A stretch of DNA of 64,000 bases from Silene latifolia (GCF_048544455.1 NC_133538.1:3611658-3675657); one strand, 5' to 3'; positions 49,270 through 61,292 are shown, counted from the first letter of the stretch. Notes: generated by a model not told the origin, from the sequence alone. Translations and numbers: made by a program.

Positions 49270-50330
49270 CCATGAATGAGACTTCTATTTCCATGGATTT
49301 TGTGATGGCTTTACCCAGGACTTCCACTGGGAAGAATGCTGTTTAGGTGGTTGTGGACCGATTGACTAAGTGTGCTCGGTTTATTCCCATCAAAGAGACC
49401 TGAATATTAGAAGTTCTAGCTCGTGTCTATGTGGATGAGGTAGTGCGCTATCATGGGGTTCCTAAAGATATAGTTTCAGATCGGGACCCTCGATTTTGTT
49501 CTCGTTTAACTGCATTACGAGGCCTTGGGTAGTAAAATATTGATGAGCACTGCTTTTCACGCCGCCACTGATGGTCAAACCGAGAGAACAATTCAAACTT
49601 TAGAGGATCTTCTTCGTGCCTGTGCCTTAGATTTCCAAACTTCCTGGGAGAAATGTTTACCTCTGGTTGAGTTCTCTTACAACAACAGCTATCAAGCCTC
49701 CATTAAAATGGCACCATATGAAGCTCTGTACGGTAGAAAATGCCGTACTCCAGTCTGTTGGGATCAAACCCAAAATGTTCCAATGTTAGGACCTGATTTG
49801 GTGACCGAGTCCATTGAACAAGTTAAAATCATTCGGGAGCGGATGAAAGCCGCTCAGGACCGTCAAAAATCATATGCTGATGTCCGTCGTCGACCACTTT
49901 CTTTTGAGGTTGATGATCAAGTATTCCTTAAAGTGTCACCTATGAAAGGGGTGAAACGGTTTGGCGTAAAAGGGAAGCTGAGCCCTAAATATATTGGACC
50001 TTTCCGGGGTGATTGAAAAGGATTGGTCCTGCTGCTTACCGTTTAGAATTGCCCTCAAATCTGAGCAAGGTTCACAATGTCTTCCATGTTTCTCAGTTAA
50101 GGAAGTACATTAGTGACCCTAGCCATATCATCCAAGAAGAGATTCCTGAATTGGAGCCTAACTTGGCGGTTGAAGAAAGGCCAATCCGGATTCTCGAAAA
50201 AGCCAACAAGCAACTTAGGAGCAAAGTTGTACCTCTAGTCCGTGTTCTTTGGCGTTGTGGTAATGTCGAAGAAGAGACTTGGGAGACTGAAGCTTCTATG
50301 TTAACTAAATATCCTGAATTATTCTCGTAA
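49270..50330 (+). pseudogene. Chromovirus integrase remnant with chromodomain-like tail
   Basis: Integrase-core sequence is visible from about 49290 (MDFVMALPR-like, [27 protein letters not shown]), then AATDGQTERTIQTLEDLLR and ALYGRKCRTPVCW (49560-49760), then the C-terminal GPAAYRLELP and VHNVFHVSQLRKY (50020-50110), and a chromodomain-like end (PLVRVLWRCGNVEEETWETE, 50235-50300). Such tails direct chromoviruses to heterochromatin. It is broken, with a few interruptions. It ends about 360 bp before the purine tract. Confidence 0.85.
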
Positions 50331-51417
50331 GGTATTCCTTTTTCTTACTCTTTTTCCGCGTTACTAGGCCGTATTTAATCATAATTAGTAAAGATATTAT
50401 TCTTATTATAGAACTTTGAACTAAAATTTTGAAAATGCTTTTATGATTTTAATGGTTTTAACATTAATGAGTGTTAAATCTCGTTATTGGTGACGTCCTA
50501 ATAATGGGTTTTCTCATTTATTGGTGTAGAAATATTTTTATATCTTGATATGAAATGTGGATGTTTTTGTCTGATCAACAAGAGTATCACCGTTTCATTG
50601 AAAAGATACCTATATTTTTCTTATGATTATATTTTTAAGATGTTGTTTACTATAATTTCTCCTTCAAAGTTTCGAGGACGAAACTTTTTAAAAGGAGGGG
50701 TGATTGTAACACCCCGTAATTTCGGACGGTTATTATATTGCGGAAGTAATTTATTAATCAAGTTGAATTTAATATTAATGTATTTGAAGTAATAATAATT
50801 CAATGAAGTATAATTATATTATATTTTGAAGTAAAGTATTTATTTTGATAGTTTCGAAATGTTTAGAAATAGTTTAAACCACGTAAAAACCTTTTATTTC
50901 GAAATAAGGGTATATCGGGGAAAATGGCAATTCTTGTGAAAATTGGGCAAACGATTTTGGAAATGGGTCATATGAGTACTCAATCTTCTTGTAAGCTCGT
51001 GTTTAAGCACTTTGGCATTGTCGGAATTTGCATTTGACAAACGGTTCTAATTATCATCGAAACGAGCCAAAACCGACTAATGAAATTCCGCCAAATATCC
51101 GTCTCCTCTTCTTCTTGGGTGGCACACCTTTTTTCTCCTCCTTCCCATTTCTTCCAAGGGTTTCCTTTGTTCTTGTTTTGTTCCTCTTGACCACCGAAAA
51201 TCCACAAAAAAATCAAATAAACTTACAATCGTAATTTCATCATAACTTCTTCGTTTCTAGTCCGATTTTCGCAAAATTTATATTTTCGGAATCCTCTCTT
51301 CAAGATCTACATCCTAGTATGTTTTAATTTCAGTTTTCATTATGTCGATTTAAGATGATTTTGGGCATAATTTCGGTTTTAATAGTTATTATTTTGTTTT
51401 TGTTGTTTTTAATAGGT

Positions 51418-51471
51418 GAAGATTATGAGGATGATATAGGGGACTCCTATATAGTAGAGGATGCTGGGTAG
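51418..51471 (+). other. Short acidic reading frame in chromovirus 3' LTR
   Basis: EDYEDDIGDSYIVEDAG then TAG: one residue different from the 5' LTR copy. Preceded by TTTTTAATAG as in the other copies. Confidence 0.5.
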
Positions 51472-53467
51472 CTACTGTTTTTAGGGTTTTCTCAAGGGTT
51501 ATTTTGCCTTTTTCTAGCTTAAGGTAACATATTTCGAGTTACTCGACGAATAAATGTCACATTCTTTGTTTTCTTGTGTGATTTTGCGAATGTTATTTAA
51601 GTGGTTTATTTCACATGAATATGTGGGTTAAATTCATGTCTTTTGTAAGTATAAGTTCACATATTAGTATGAAAATGATATGGGAATGATTAATTGATGC
51701 TTAAAACGATGTTAAAATGAACAAAAATGGAGAAACGGAGGGTTTGGGGTGGCGGCCCAGTTGGCCCGTGCAGGCCCACGGCAGCCCTGGGTTGGCCCGG
51801 GTCGGCCCGTTGCGTGTTTTCGTGATTTTGCATGCGTTGTTCGTCATTTCGGGTTTATTAATGTTATATTTAGTATAAGTAACATATGGGTAATCTTATG
51901 AAATGAATAATGTTAGTAGTAAATATAATGTTGATGGTAAAAGCATGCTTATATTGGTAGTTTGCACATGTTAGGATAGGTTATGATATGAAATTGTAAT
52001 GAATAGGCTTGAAATGAATTTTATAGCGATAATTGCAATGTTTGGATGATTATGCCGAAAATCGAGCCCTTGGTCCCTTTGATCAATCGATGTCGACCAA
52101 TTGTGTGATTGGTCACCACGATTGAACCCGTGCACTGTCCGTAGGGGGTTGCGGTAAAAATTCATTGGATGAAATTTTTGTGTGAAAATGGATAATTGGC
52201 CTTATTCTTGTTTTAGGCCATTTATTATGTTTTTATTTCACATGTGTTGTTGGTTGATTTGAATGGTTTCTTATATTGTAGAAACGGCCCTAGATTCCCT
52301 GAAACCTTTAATATTGTTAATATTGCTTGAAATGGAATTGGTATTGAATACTTCTTGCAGGTTGTTGTGTTTGTCATAGATAGGCCTTTATAGTCTTTGA
52401 CGAGTGTATGTTCACTGCTCAATAGCCTTTGTGTTCCTGACTTGGTGGGTTTATATCCAAGTTGGGGCATGACCTCGTTACTTATTTTGAGGGTAAGTGG
52501 TCAGCTTAAGTACTAGCCAACCCTTTGGTTAACTCCTTAGGGTACTCACATGGTTTTAAAAAAATTGTGGGTCTTGGGTGCGGTGGTGTGTATCCGCATG
52601 TCTAGGTCTGCGCAGATTTAGTACTAGGGTTGTGTTGTGTCTTGGCCATGTTTTGATAGAACCTCTGAGCCAGGATACCGGTTCGATTACCTTCCCTACC
52701 TCGTGGCATAGACTCGAGTTACAGAGTGACTATTGACCGTGCTAAGAACTTATGCCTGTCTTTGATATATTGTCCTTTCTTGTTTGATGATTCTATGAAT
52801 CATAGAAGGTGAGATGCAAGCCGGCTATGGTTGATAGAGTTTGGATTCCTGGATGTTATGTGATTCACATGATAGTGTAGTATGAGTCGGTCTAGTATTG
52901 ACATGCTAGGACTATGTGTTGTTATATTGTTGTTCACATGATAAGCACGATTGTCTAGCATCTATATGATAAGGCTATGTATGATTCGTATTCATATTCT
53001 TATGTTTACATGTTATATTAATTATGACATTTCGTGGCTGGGAGAACTCGGAGTTACTCCCCACTGACTGTGGCTTTCGTATTTGTATAAAATGCGATTG
53101 ACAGGTAGGTGATGCATATACGGGGTACATGGACGAGCTAGCGAGCAAAGTAACCTTGGAACCTAGATTGGTTTTATTTTATTGTGACCCTTAAACACTT
53201 TTTATGTCACATACATTTTAGGGACATATGTCTCCCTCTTTACATTTGGTTGTATAATTTGCAATTCGCGACTTTAGCGATGGTTATGTTGTGAAACTTC
53301 TAGTTAGACCTTGTATGTTTGACACCTTCCAATTTGGATATCTTTATTATAGGTTCAGGTTTTAAAAATTACAGGTTTTTACCCAAATGAACCTATTACA
53401 AACATATCCATGCAGTTTTATTCTAAAATTACGTGTTTACTTTTCCGCGATATATGAGGGTGTCGCA

Positions 53468-54820
53468 CAATTGACTCAACTAGCATCTTCAAGCTCACAA
53501 AGACAAAAGGGGCAATTACCACCTCAAAGTAATCCCCCTAGACATGAAACGGTTAGTGCCATTCATTTGAGAAGTGGTACAAGGTATGAAGCACCGAAGA
53601 AGCAAGTTGAGGATGAAATTGTGGAAGCTAGTGAAAAGGAAGAAATTGTGCAAAACTCCAAAGATGGAGAATCGTCAAAAGAAGAAAGTTCAAAGAAAAA
53701 TGAAGACAAGGCCAAGGAGAAGGAGCCCATTGTGATTAGACTTCCTTTTCTAAGTCGTCAAGCCAAGCCCAAATTTGATGATCAACTTGGAAAATTCATG
53801 GAAATTGTGAAGAATTTAGAAGTCTCAATTCCTTTCACGGAATTAATCAATCACGTGCCGGCCTATGCGAAATACATGAAAGATATCCTCACAAAGAAGA
53901 AGTCGATCCGGAAGCTTGAGACTATCGCCTTCACTAAGGTGAGTAGTGCAATACTTCAAGGGAGTTCACCTCCAAAGTTAAAGGATCCGGGAAGCTTCTT
54001 AATACCGTGTACCATTGGCAACACAACGATCAACAAAGCCTTATGTGATCTAGGGGCTAGTGTGAGTGTCATGCCGTACTCGGTGAGTAAAAGGTTGGGG
54101 ATGGGAGAGCTTAAATGCACCAATATCACACTCCAAATGGCCGATAGATCGACGAAGACACCGTTAGGGATATGGGAAGATGTCCCCGTGCGAATTGGGA
54201 AGTTTTTCATCCCGGTGGACTTTGTCATTGTTGATATGGAGGAAGATTCCAACATTCCAATCATCCTAGGAAGACCTTTCCTACACACCGCCGGTGCGGT
54301 GATTGATGTGAAACATGGTGAGCTCACTCTAGAAGTGGGAGATGAAAGCATAACTTTTAATCTTGACAAGACCATGAGAGCTCCTCGTTTGTATGAACCA
54401 TGTTTCATGATTGATCATTATAGCCGAAAGGATGAAAGGAAGAAATCGGAACTCCAATGGAAGAAGAAAATTGAAGATGCTCCATTCAAAGAACAAGTGA
54501 ATTGTGACAAGGAGAGCTTGCAAAGCTCATCAAAATCAACCAAGGAAGAAGAGGATGGCCTCATTGGCCAAGAGAAGAAATTGGGAGAATTGTCTCCATC
54601 TAAGCAAGAAATTTTCAATGATCAACTCAATGAAGTTTGTGGTCTTTGGGACGACGAATTTGAAGGGATTTTTAATCCCTACATTGGTAATGCCATCGAT
54701 CAAGACCAACAACAAGGGCCAAGGTCTATTGAGAACCTCTACCATGATAATGAACAAGCTTTTGATTACTTATTCAAGGTGTTGAGCAACATCAACAACA
54801 CCTTGGACATGCCCCCTTGA
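53468..54820 (+). CDS. Athila Gag end and aspartic protease region
   Basis: Sequence resumes after the chromovirus with LTQLASSSSQRQKGQLPPQS and SAIHLRSGTRYEAP, typical of the Athila Gag-protease junction. A Lys/Glu-rich linker follows. The retropepsin-like domain is at about 53960-54360: KALCDLGASVSVMP carries the active-site motif (DLGAS, where many families have DSGA or DTGA), then IPIILGRPFLHTAGAVIDV as the usual second motif. The frame is open to the stop at 54818-54820, after a Gln/Glu-rich tail. No reverse transcriptase follows; instead there is a spacer with a GC-rich word array and then the late frame. Confidence 0.85.
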   Translation, partial: QLTQLASSSSQRQKGQLPPQSNPPRHETVSAIHLRSGTRYEAPKKQVEDEIVEASEKEEIVQNSKDGESSKEESSKKNEDKAKEKEPIVIRLPFLSRQAKPKFDDQLGKFMEIVKNLEVSIPFTELINHVPAYAKYMKDILTKKKSIRKLETIAFTKVSSAILQGSSPPKLKDPGSFLIPCTIGNTTINKALCDLGASVSVMPYSVSKRLGMGELKCTNITLQMADRSTKTPLGIWEDVPVRIGKFFIPVDFVIVDMEEDSNIPIILGRPFLHTAGAVIDVKHGELTLEVGDESITFNLDKTMRAPRLYEPCFMIDHYSRKDERKKSELQWKKKIEDAPFKEQVNCDKESLQSSSKSTKEEEDGLIGQEKKLGELSPSKQEIFNDQLNEVCGLWDDEFEGIFNPYIGNAIDQDQQQGPRSIENLYHDNEQAFDYLFKVLSNINNTLDMPP

Positions 54821-55144
54821 CATCTCATCAAGAATGAGAGTTTGGTGGAGTCCTCCCTAAACCACCACTTGTAAATATTTCTAACTCCCTAACTTACATT
54901 TCAATTCTTGTATTGCATTTTTGTCATCTTTGGATTTTTATTTACTTTGATCAAAATAATTGTCATGTTTGAGAGAATGTGAGGGAGGGACTAACGATTT
55001 CAATTGATGTGTAGTGCTTTTAGCTTAGTGTGGGGATGGCAATTGCCTAGGCTATCCATGCCTTAGTAGTGCCCCCACAATGACGAACACAAGACTTGAA
55101 GAAATAATGAAAGAACGGTATGGGAAATGCAGTGTGCACGGATG

Positions 55145-55535
55145 GAACTGAATCCGTGTACACAGGGGAAGAATCCGAGCGGATTCCCGAGAATCCGCCC
55201 GTCTCGAAAGAATCCGAGCGTATTGCGTAAAAGACGCCCGTCTGAATCGAGCTGAATTTTGAAAATTTCTTGATCGTGATCAATCCGGCGTCCTGTGAAG
55301 AATCCGCCCGTCTTGAAGAATCCGTCCGTCCTGTAAGAAAGACGTCCGTCTTTGCAGCTGAGGAAAACAAGCAAAATTTTCTGGACTTAAATCCGTCCGT
55401 CTTCAAGCAAATCCGCCCGTCCCATGTTCAGCAAATCCGAGCGGATTGTCACAAATCCGCCCGTCTTTAGGCGAGTTTTGCAAAGTCCAGAAGGAGCAGA
55501 ATCCGCACGGATTAGGCAGAATCCGCACGGATTGC
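55145..55535. repeat. Internal ATCCG word cluster of Athila-like element 2
   Basis: More than a dozen words: ATCCGAGCGGATT (55173, 55436), ATCCGCCCGTC (55193, 55302, 55411, 55455), ATCCGTCCGTC (55319, 55391), GACGTCCGTC, ATCCGCACGGATT (55502, 55522). Same vocabulary as the LTRs of this element, though outside them. Confidence 0.9.
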
Positions 55536-55580
55536 CCCTGCAGATTCGAAAATTTCGGTCTCTTTAAAACCCCTCCCACT

Positions 55581-55609
55581 TTCATTCATTCATTCATTCA
55601 TTCATTCAT
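55581..55609 (+). repeat. (TTCA)n microsatellite
   Basis: Seven TTCA units in the leader of the late frame. Confidence 0.95.
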
Positions 55610-55872
55610 AAACACTACCCACAACATCAAAACCCTCATCCTCTCTATCACAAAAACAAAAACCCTCAACAACATTCACCAAAATCATATCAAACCATCC
55701 TTCCAATAACAAATTAATCACTCCTTCCTCAACAAAAATCAAAACCAAGCACAAAAATCTTCAACCTTTGAGTCGATTTTTGTTTTCATAAAGGCAAAGC
55801 CTTTCACCTTCAAATCGATTTGGGCATACTACAAATTGAAGATTTTTCATTCTTTTCTTGGTTAGTTCATCA

Positions 55873-57475
55873 ATGGCAAGGACTAAGGGAGCAACAAAGG
55901 CAACAAAGGCACCAAAGGCTAAGGCACTCTCACAAAGGAAAAAGGCTCTTCAAACAAACAAAGCATTGGCTATGGTGGTAGCAACACCAAACATGGAAGT
56001 GCAACAACAACAACAAACTTCTATGGGAGCAACAACACCTTCCACTCCGGTAATTGATCAACTTTTGCATTATCCGGAGGTAACTTTTATTTCCGATACC
56101 CATAGAAATACCTTTGTCAAGTTTGCTATGAAGTCATTACAATCCACCAAATTCATATGTGAAGATACCTTAGAAAAATTGGGTGTTCTTGAGCAAACAA
56201 AAGCCTTTTTCAATGCCATGGGGTTGAAGAAATTGTTTGAAACAAGGGAATTGACATACCCCTCCCTTACCTTGGAATTTTTAAGTTCTTTGAAAGTCAC
56301 CAAAGTTGAGAATAAGGAGAATCTCGAGTTTCGTCTAGCTAATGTTAGTAGACGCATTACCTTTAGGGAATTGGGTGAAATTTTGGGTCTTAGTGATGAA
56401 CCGAGTTATTTTAAGAGTTATGGAAAGTATGACCCCGAACCTCTTTGGGAGGCAATCTCCGGGAAGAAATTTGAGGATTTTCATGCGAGTCGTGCTCTTT
56501 TGGTCCACCATCCGGGCATAAGAGTATGGCACAAGGTCGTGGGTAACACCATAATTGCTAGGAAAGATACCAACCATTTCACAAGACTTGATTTTATTCT
56601 CCTTGAATCGGCTTTGAATATCGGAAGAGTACACACCAAGCCTTACAATTCTTTAAGGCTCTTGGTAGATAAATGGCTCAACATTGATTGTGGGAAGAAG
56701 GGCACGACCTTTATTGTCAATGGCGGCCTAGTCACACTCCTAGCTAAGCACTTTGATCCTAACTTCAATAAGGATAACAAGTACAAAGCAAAGGAGGGTG
56801 GCCATCTTGTTGATATGCATACTATGATTCACAAGTTCAAGTGGGTTGCCCATAACCCCCCTTGACACTAAGTATGGATGGCTCACTAGTGAGGCTAGAT
56901 CGTTCACCTTGCCTTCGAAGATTTGCCGTCTAAGCGTCCACCGGACCAATTATCTACTTCCCCTTTCCAAAGAGGCCGAGTATATCATTCAACAACAAAA
57001 GGGTGATCTTGAAATGCCCTCCTCTTCCATTGTCATACCACCTTACCCCTTTAAGTATGAAGAGTTCAAACCGGAAGGAGTTGAAGTTGGGAAAGACTAT
57101 GTGACTCTTCTCATGCAAGCAATGCACAAGCAAGCCTATGAAGATCGGAAAAATGCCTACTTGGCTCAATATCCACCCCTCCTACATTTAGCTAGGCAAG
57201 GACTACTTGATCCATCATGTCCTTTGCCTAGTTGGGCGGATAGAGAAGCCTTATTTCCGGGTGCATCTAGGGTCGTTTTGGGTGACAATGAGGTTGTTGG
57301 AAATGATGAAGAAGTTGATGATAATATTGAGGAAGAAGCAAGTGAAGAAGAAAAGGATGGTGAAGATGATGATGAGGAAGATGAGGAAGAAAGTGAAGAA
57401 GCAAATGACAAGGAAAGTGGTAATGTGACCACTTCTCATGAGGCAAGTGATGGTGATAGCATGATGGAAGATTAG
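55873..57475 (+). CDS. Late Athila reading frame(s), ATHILA ORF-1-like
   Basis: ATG at 55873 (MARTKGATKATKAPKAK). A Lys/Ala-rich start is followed by a globular part (residues about 60-330; ELTYPSLTLEFLSSLKV, RRITFRELGEILGLSDE, PLWEAISGKKFEDFHASRAL, HTKPYNSLRLLVDKWL) like the plant ATHILA ORF-1 family. This frame closes at 56865; an overlapping frame runs to 57475 and ends in a very acidic tail (EEEKDGEDDDEEDEEESEE). Between them there is about one break. It occupies the place where Athila relatives have an env-like gene, but I see no signal peptide or membrane segment, so I do not call it envelope. Role unknown. Confidence 0.65.
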
Positions 57476-59530
57476 CAAGCCTTGGAGACTCCTACCCTCT
57501 CATGGTTTGTCTATTTCTCTCTTTGTATTTTATTTCATTTTGATCATTGTTGAAGTAGTCCTAGCCCCATTAGAGGACTCACACCTCGGTACCATTGAGG
57601 TGTTCTCATTCTATTGTTCCCATTTTCAAAATCCAAAATGACAAATTTGTTTCATGCATAGCATAGTGTGTGCATGAACTATACCCATCCTTGGACATTA
57701 GCAATAGTGTCTCACTCGGTTTGGGGAAGTTAATGCATACACAACGGGAGGTAATCTAATTTATCCTCTCCGTCATAACAAAAACCATGCATCATGTAGT
57801 GTAGCTTAGTATAGATTGCATTTAGTATAGAAATCATGCATCATCTTTGCATAATTTCCATCATTTTGGCCATTGAGGACAATGCCCATATTAGTGTGGG
57901 GATGGGAATTCTAACATTTAACTCTTATTCAAAAATCCAAAAAAATTGAAAAATTTCAAAAATCATAAAAATTTGAAAATTGAAAACCCAAAAACATGTT
58001 TATTTCCTTTTGTAGTCTTGTATATATTGTCTTGTATATATTGTATTTGTTCTATCCTTGTTCACATTGATTGACTACGCCACATCCGAGACATGAGGAT
58101 ATTGATGACCGCATGGTATGATCTTTCCAATCTCCTTTTTCCTCTTTATGTTAATGACTATGTGGCTTTATTTTGATTGATGCGGTATAACAATGTGAAT
58201 TTAGGACTTGCATTTAGTTTATATGTCATATTAGTTGATAGAATCACTTGCATTAGGATGTTTATATTAGTTGCATCATGGCATGTAGTTGCATGTTAGA
58301 AATGTTTTGAAAAATGCCTATTTAGGAACTTTGACAAGAGCAACTAAGCCATTACAAATACTTGTTCAACTTAAGACTTTGCCTACTAGAATGGTTGTAA
58401 AACACCCTAGATAGTGTCATACTAGTGTCTTTTGACCCATGACCCAAGGCCTAGTCAAGGGTTTGCATGTGAGTCACCTATCCAACCCCGTGATGCGATG
58501 TGGACTTGGTTAACTTATCTAGGTGACCTTGTTTGACCTTGTGGTAAGGCAACCCAAAAATATTTTCTATCAATAAGCTTGAAGTGCTCATTTCAAATAA
58601 ATTTTGTCATGTGGAAGTAATGTAATGCCAAGGAAACCTCAAATGTTATGAATTGTTGAAAGTTGAGAAAGTTAAGTTGTTCTGATGGAGCCGTACCACT
58701 TCGATGTGCTTTGGTGTGGGATCCATTGAATTAGGCCCCCATACGGTTGTGAATTCGGCCGCCCAGAGACAGAGTGACTATCACCCCGAAAAGCTATTGT
58801 CTAGAGGTTAACAGGTTGCCTAATAAGCGATTGGCGAAAGCAAAGGACACTAGCCCGGAAGGGACAAACCCCATCTTAAATTTTTGAAATGTGAAAGTGA
58901 AATGAGGACAATTTTGAATACTAGTCATATCCACCCGTTGTGAATAAAGATTTGAGAATTTCATTCCCAAAAAGCCTTTTGTCAAGCCACTTGGTCGAGC
59001 TTGGGACGATCCATGACCTTTACTTTTGTAGAGAATTCGAGACTTGTCATGTTATATGCTACTAGCATCATAGGGATCATCATTCCACCACCATCCGATC
59101 GCTCTTGACGAAAGCATTTGGAAATTGAGGACGAAAGTAGTCTAGTTTAACACCATTTGGAGGTGATTTAGTGCCATCCTCTTAGACTCAGTAATTTGTT
59201 GAACTAGTATTTGTGAAGGATTACATGCTCTTAAATTTGTTCCTCTTTAGTGCCTCCGCCACTTGATGAGGGAGTGGCTATTCTTTTTGTAGATGCATCC
59301 ATTATGTGTTTTTGTGTGCTTAAAGTTTGGATGTGTCGCCATTTTGGCAAGACCCACCTTGCCTTGCAAGAAGGCATCCTACCTCATGGTTGTCTTGTTG
59401 TGAGTTGAAGGGGCGGAGTGAGACCCGCTAATTGTCTCATATCGGCTATATTATTAGGATAGGTTATTATTGGTCCTAGTCTTTGTCACCTCTTTACTCG
59501 GGACGAGCAAAGGTTCGGTTTTGGGATATT
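57476..59530 (+). other. Long non-coding 3' region of Athila-like element 2
   Basis: About 2 kb. It holds landmarks shared with element 1: CTCGGTTTGGGGAAGTTAA (57714), CATTGAGGACAATGCCCATA then GTGTGGGGATGGGAATT (57871-57910), CGCATGGTATGATCTTTCCAA (58111), CAAGGCCTAGTCAAGG (58446). It ends with GGGACGAGCAAAGGTTCGG before the 3' LTR. Confidence 0.65.
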
Positions 59531-59876
59531 TGATGTGACCATAATTGGCGCATATTTAGCCCCCGAATTAGTCTTGTTCCCATGCTTTTTAGTGCTTATT
59601 TGGGTCATTTCTTATCTTTAGTTCTTTGTTTTGCATATTCTTTGAGATTTTGATCCCTTGGTAGGAAAGGAGTAAGAATCTTGCATTTTCATGGCAAAAC
59701 GAGACTAAATTGATCGAATTCAAGGACCAAGCATCAAGGAGAGACAAGATTAGAAGGCCTTTGTACATATCATAGTAGAAGAGCAATGTTGAGAAAGGAT
59801 CCTTGAGTCCCCAAGGAAATCCCCAAGGAATTTATGAAGAAAAGGGAAGAAAAGAAGAAGATTTATTGCTGACTGA

Positions 59877-60062
59877 CAATCCGAGCGGATTGTCACCAAT
59901 CCGTCCGTCCCGCAGGCAGAAGACAATCCGAGCGGCTTTGCCACAATCCGCTTGATTCCCCTCCACAATCCGCCCGGATTCCCCTCAATCCGCTCGGATT
60001 CCAACGCCAGAATCCGCCCGTCCCGACCCTATTCCGCCCGGATTCTAGCACAGCACGGATTG
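59877..60062. repeat. ATCCG word cluster, 3' LTR of Athila-like element 2
   Basis: The matching cluster to 41380-41568. It differs from it by more small substitutions and indels than the rest of the LTR does (for example around 59905-59955). Confidence 0.88.
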
Positions 60063-61292
60063 TCTTCTCCAAGCTACGAAGAAAGAAACCCTTCTCTCAG
60101 AAAATACCAACTCCTCCTTGCTCAACTTAAAAAGTGTAATTACTAGTTTAGCCCTTAGTTAACCCTAATGCATCCTCCCTAATTTCCACTATAAATACCC
60201 CATTAGTCTAATTAGAGGAGCATGTTCTTCTTATCAATAATTAGTGTAGTTAATATCAATCAAATCTCTCTTTAATATTGTAATCAAGTATTAATCAAGT
60301 ATTAATCCAAGTTTTAGTTCTTTAATCTCTCTTTTGTTCATCCTTTATTTTGGGTAATTGAAGATTATTTGGGTTATTGTTGGGAGATTGACAACCTCTC
60401 AATCAAGCATTCAAGTACTTCTATTATTCTTGCTTTGTTATTGGAATCATTAGTAGGTATAATCTCTTAATCCCTTTTTTAATTATTGTTAATTACTTTC
60501 ATTTATTCATCATGTTTCATATTGTTGGTATGATTGACAACCTTGCTAGCATGATCAACATGATAATGAGTGAGTAGTCTCTTAGCTAGGGTTAATGGGT
60601 GATTAGGGGAAACCAACATGGGGAATGATTCATGCTTAAATTAATATGCTTTCATGTTTTGTTTGCTTGCTTGTTTTGATCTCAACTCATGCACATGTTA
60701 TATTTGATGAAATGCTAAGCCTATGAATCCTTGCATTTACTATTATCTCCTATCTTTTCAATGAGACTTGTAAGATATAACCCAACTCGAGTCTCATTAG
60801 ACCATGCATGTTGTTGAGTAGGGAAGATTAAGTCGACTTGTAGGTGTTGTACAATCTAATCGATTCGGCTCCGGGACCCAAACTTTCCTAGGATTGTAAG
60901 ATATAACCCAACTCAATCCATCACAACAATAATTGCTTGCTTATAATTTGAGAACATGTTTGTATGATCATATCCCATGATTCCCCTATGATCCCATGAC
61001 ACCCTAGTGCCTTTAATCAATTGTTTACACCCCTTTAATTCATCTTGCTTGTTTATTTTCATTGCTATTTTAGTTTAGTAACCTTCTACATCAACCCAAT
61101 TTGTGACACCCCTTAGACACCACTAGTTACAATAGAAATCTCATTTCAACTCCCGTCCCTTGGGATCCGACCTTTACTTGCCTCTTTACTAATTGTAGAG
61201 TTGTTTGTGGAGCTATAAATTGTGTTCTGATTCGACCGTGACCAACGACCACATCTTAATTTGTGAACACTTAGCGGGATCGCATAAAAAAT

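Larger units (their letters stand above)
44376..53467 (+). mobile_element. Tekay-like chromovirus nested in Athila-like element 2
   Basis: LTRs 44376-47159 (2,784 bp) and 50705-53467 (2,763 bp) begin TGTAACACCYCG and end GGTGTCRCA. Priming site TGGTATCAGAGC (initiator Met) at 47162-47173; purine tract AAAAGGAGGGGTGAT at 50690-50704. Flanks share CAAT/ACAAT, consistent with a 5-bp duplication. The internal region is only 3.5 kb and keeps an integrase end with a chromodomain-like tail; Gag to RNase H are not recognised. The element is broken or a deletion derivative. The LTRs differ by roughly one to two percent plus small indels, so it is young, and it is necessarily younger than its host element. 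Confidence 0.93.
54821..55872 (+). other. Spacer between protease and late frame
   Basis: Non-coding. It contains AGTGTGGGGATGGCAATT (55027), the word array described separately, a (TTCA)n run and an A/C-rich leader before the late ATG. In a complete Athila the reverse transcriptase and integrase would lie before such a region. Confidence 0.65.
41035..61287 (+). mobile_element. Athila-like element 2 with both LTRs and a nested chromovirus
   Basis: LTRs 41035-42788 (1,754 bp) and 59531-61287 (1,757 bp), starting TGATGTGACCATAATTGG and ending GCATCA/GCATAA; duplication AAAAT at 41030-41034 and 61288-61292. The tRNA-Asp priming site TGGCGCCGTTGCCGGGGA starts at 42793. Without the nested chromovirus it is about 11.2 kb, the usual Athila size. 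Parts found: Gag, aspartic protease, a late reading frame and a long non-coding 3' region; reverse transcriptase and integrase were not found. Outside the GC-rich array the LTRs differ at few sites, so it is young. It looks non-autonomous, with its coding region broken by the nested element and about one or two further breaks. Confidence 0.93.

Noticed and set aside
57166-57432. Minus-strand Ser-rich frame
   Set aside because: It is the reverse of the acidic GAA/GAT tail of the late Athila frame.
55873-57475. Envelope gene of the Athila-like element
   Set aside because: Position would fit, but no signal peptide or membrane span is visible and the C-terminus is polyacidic.
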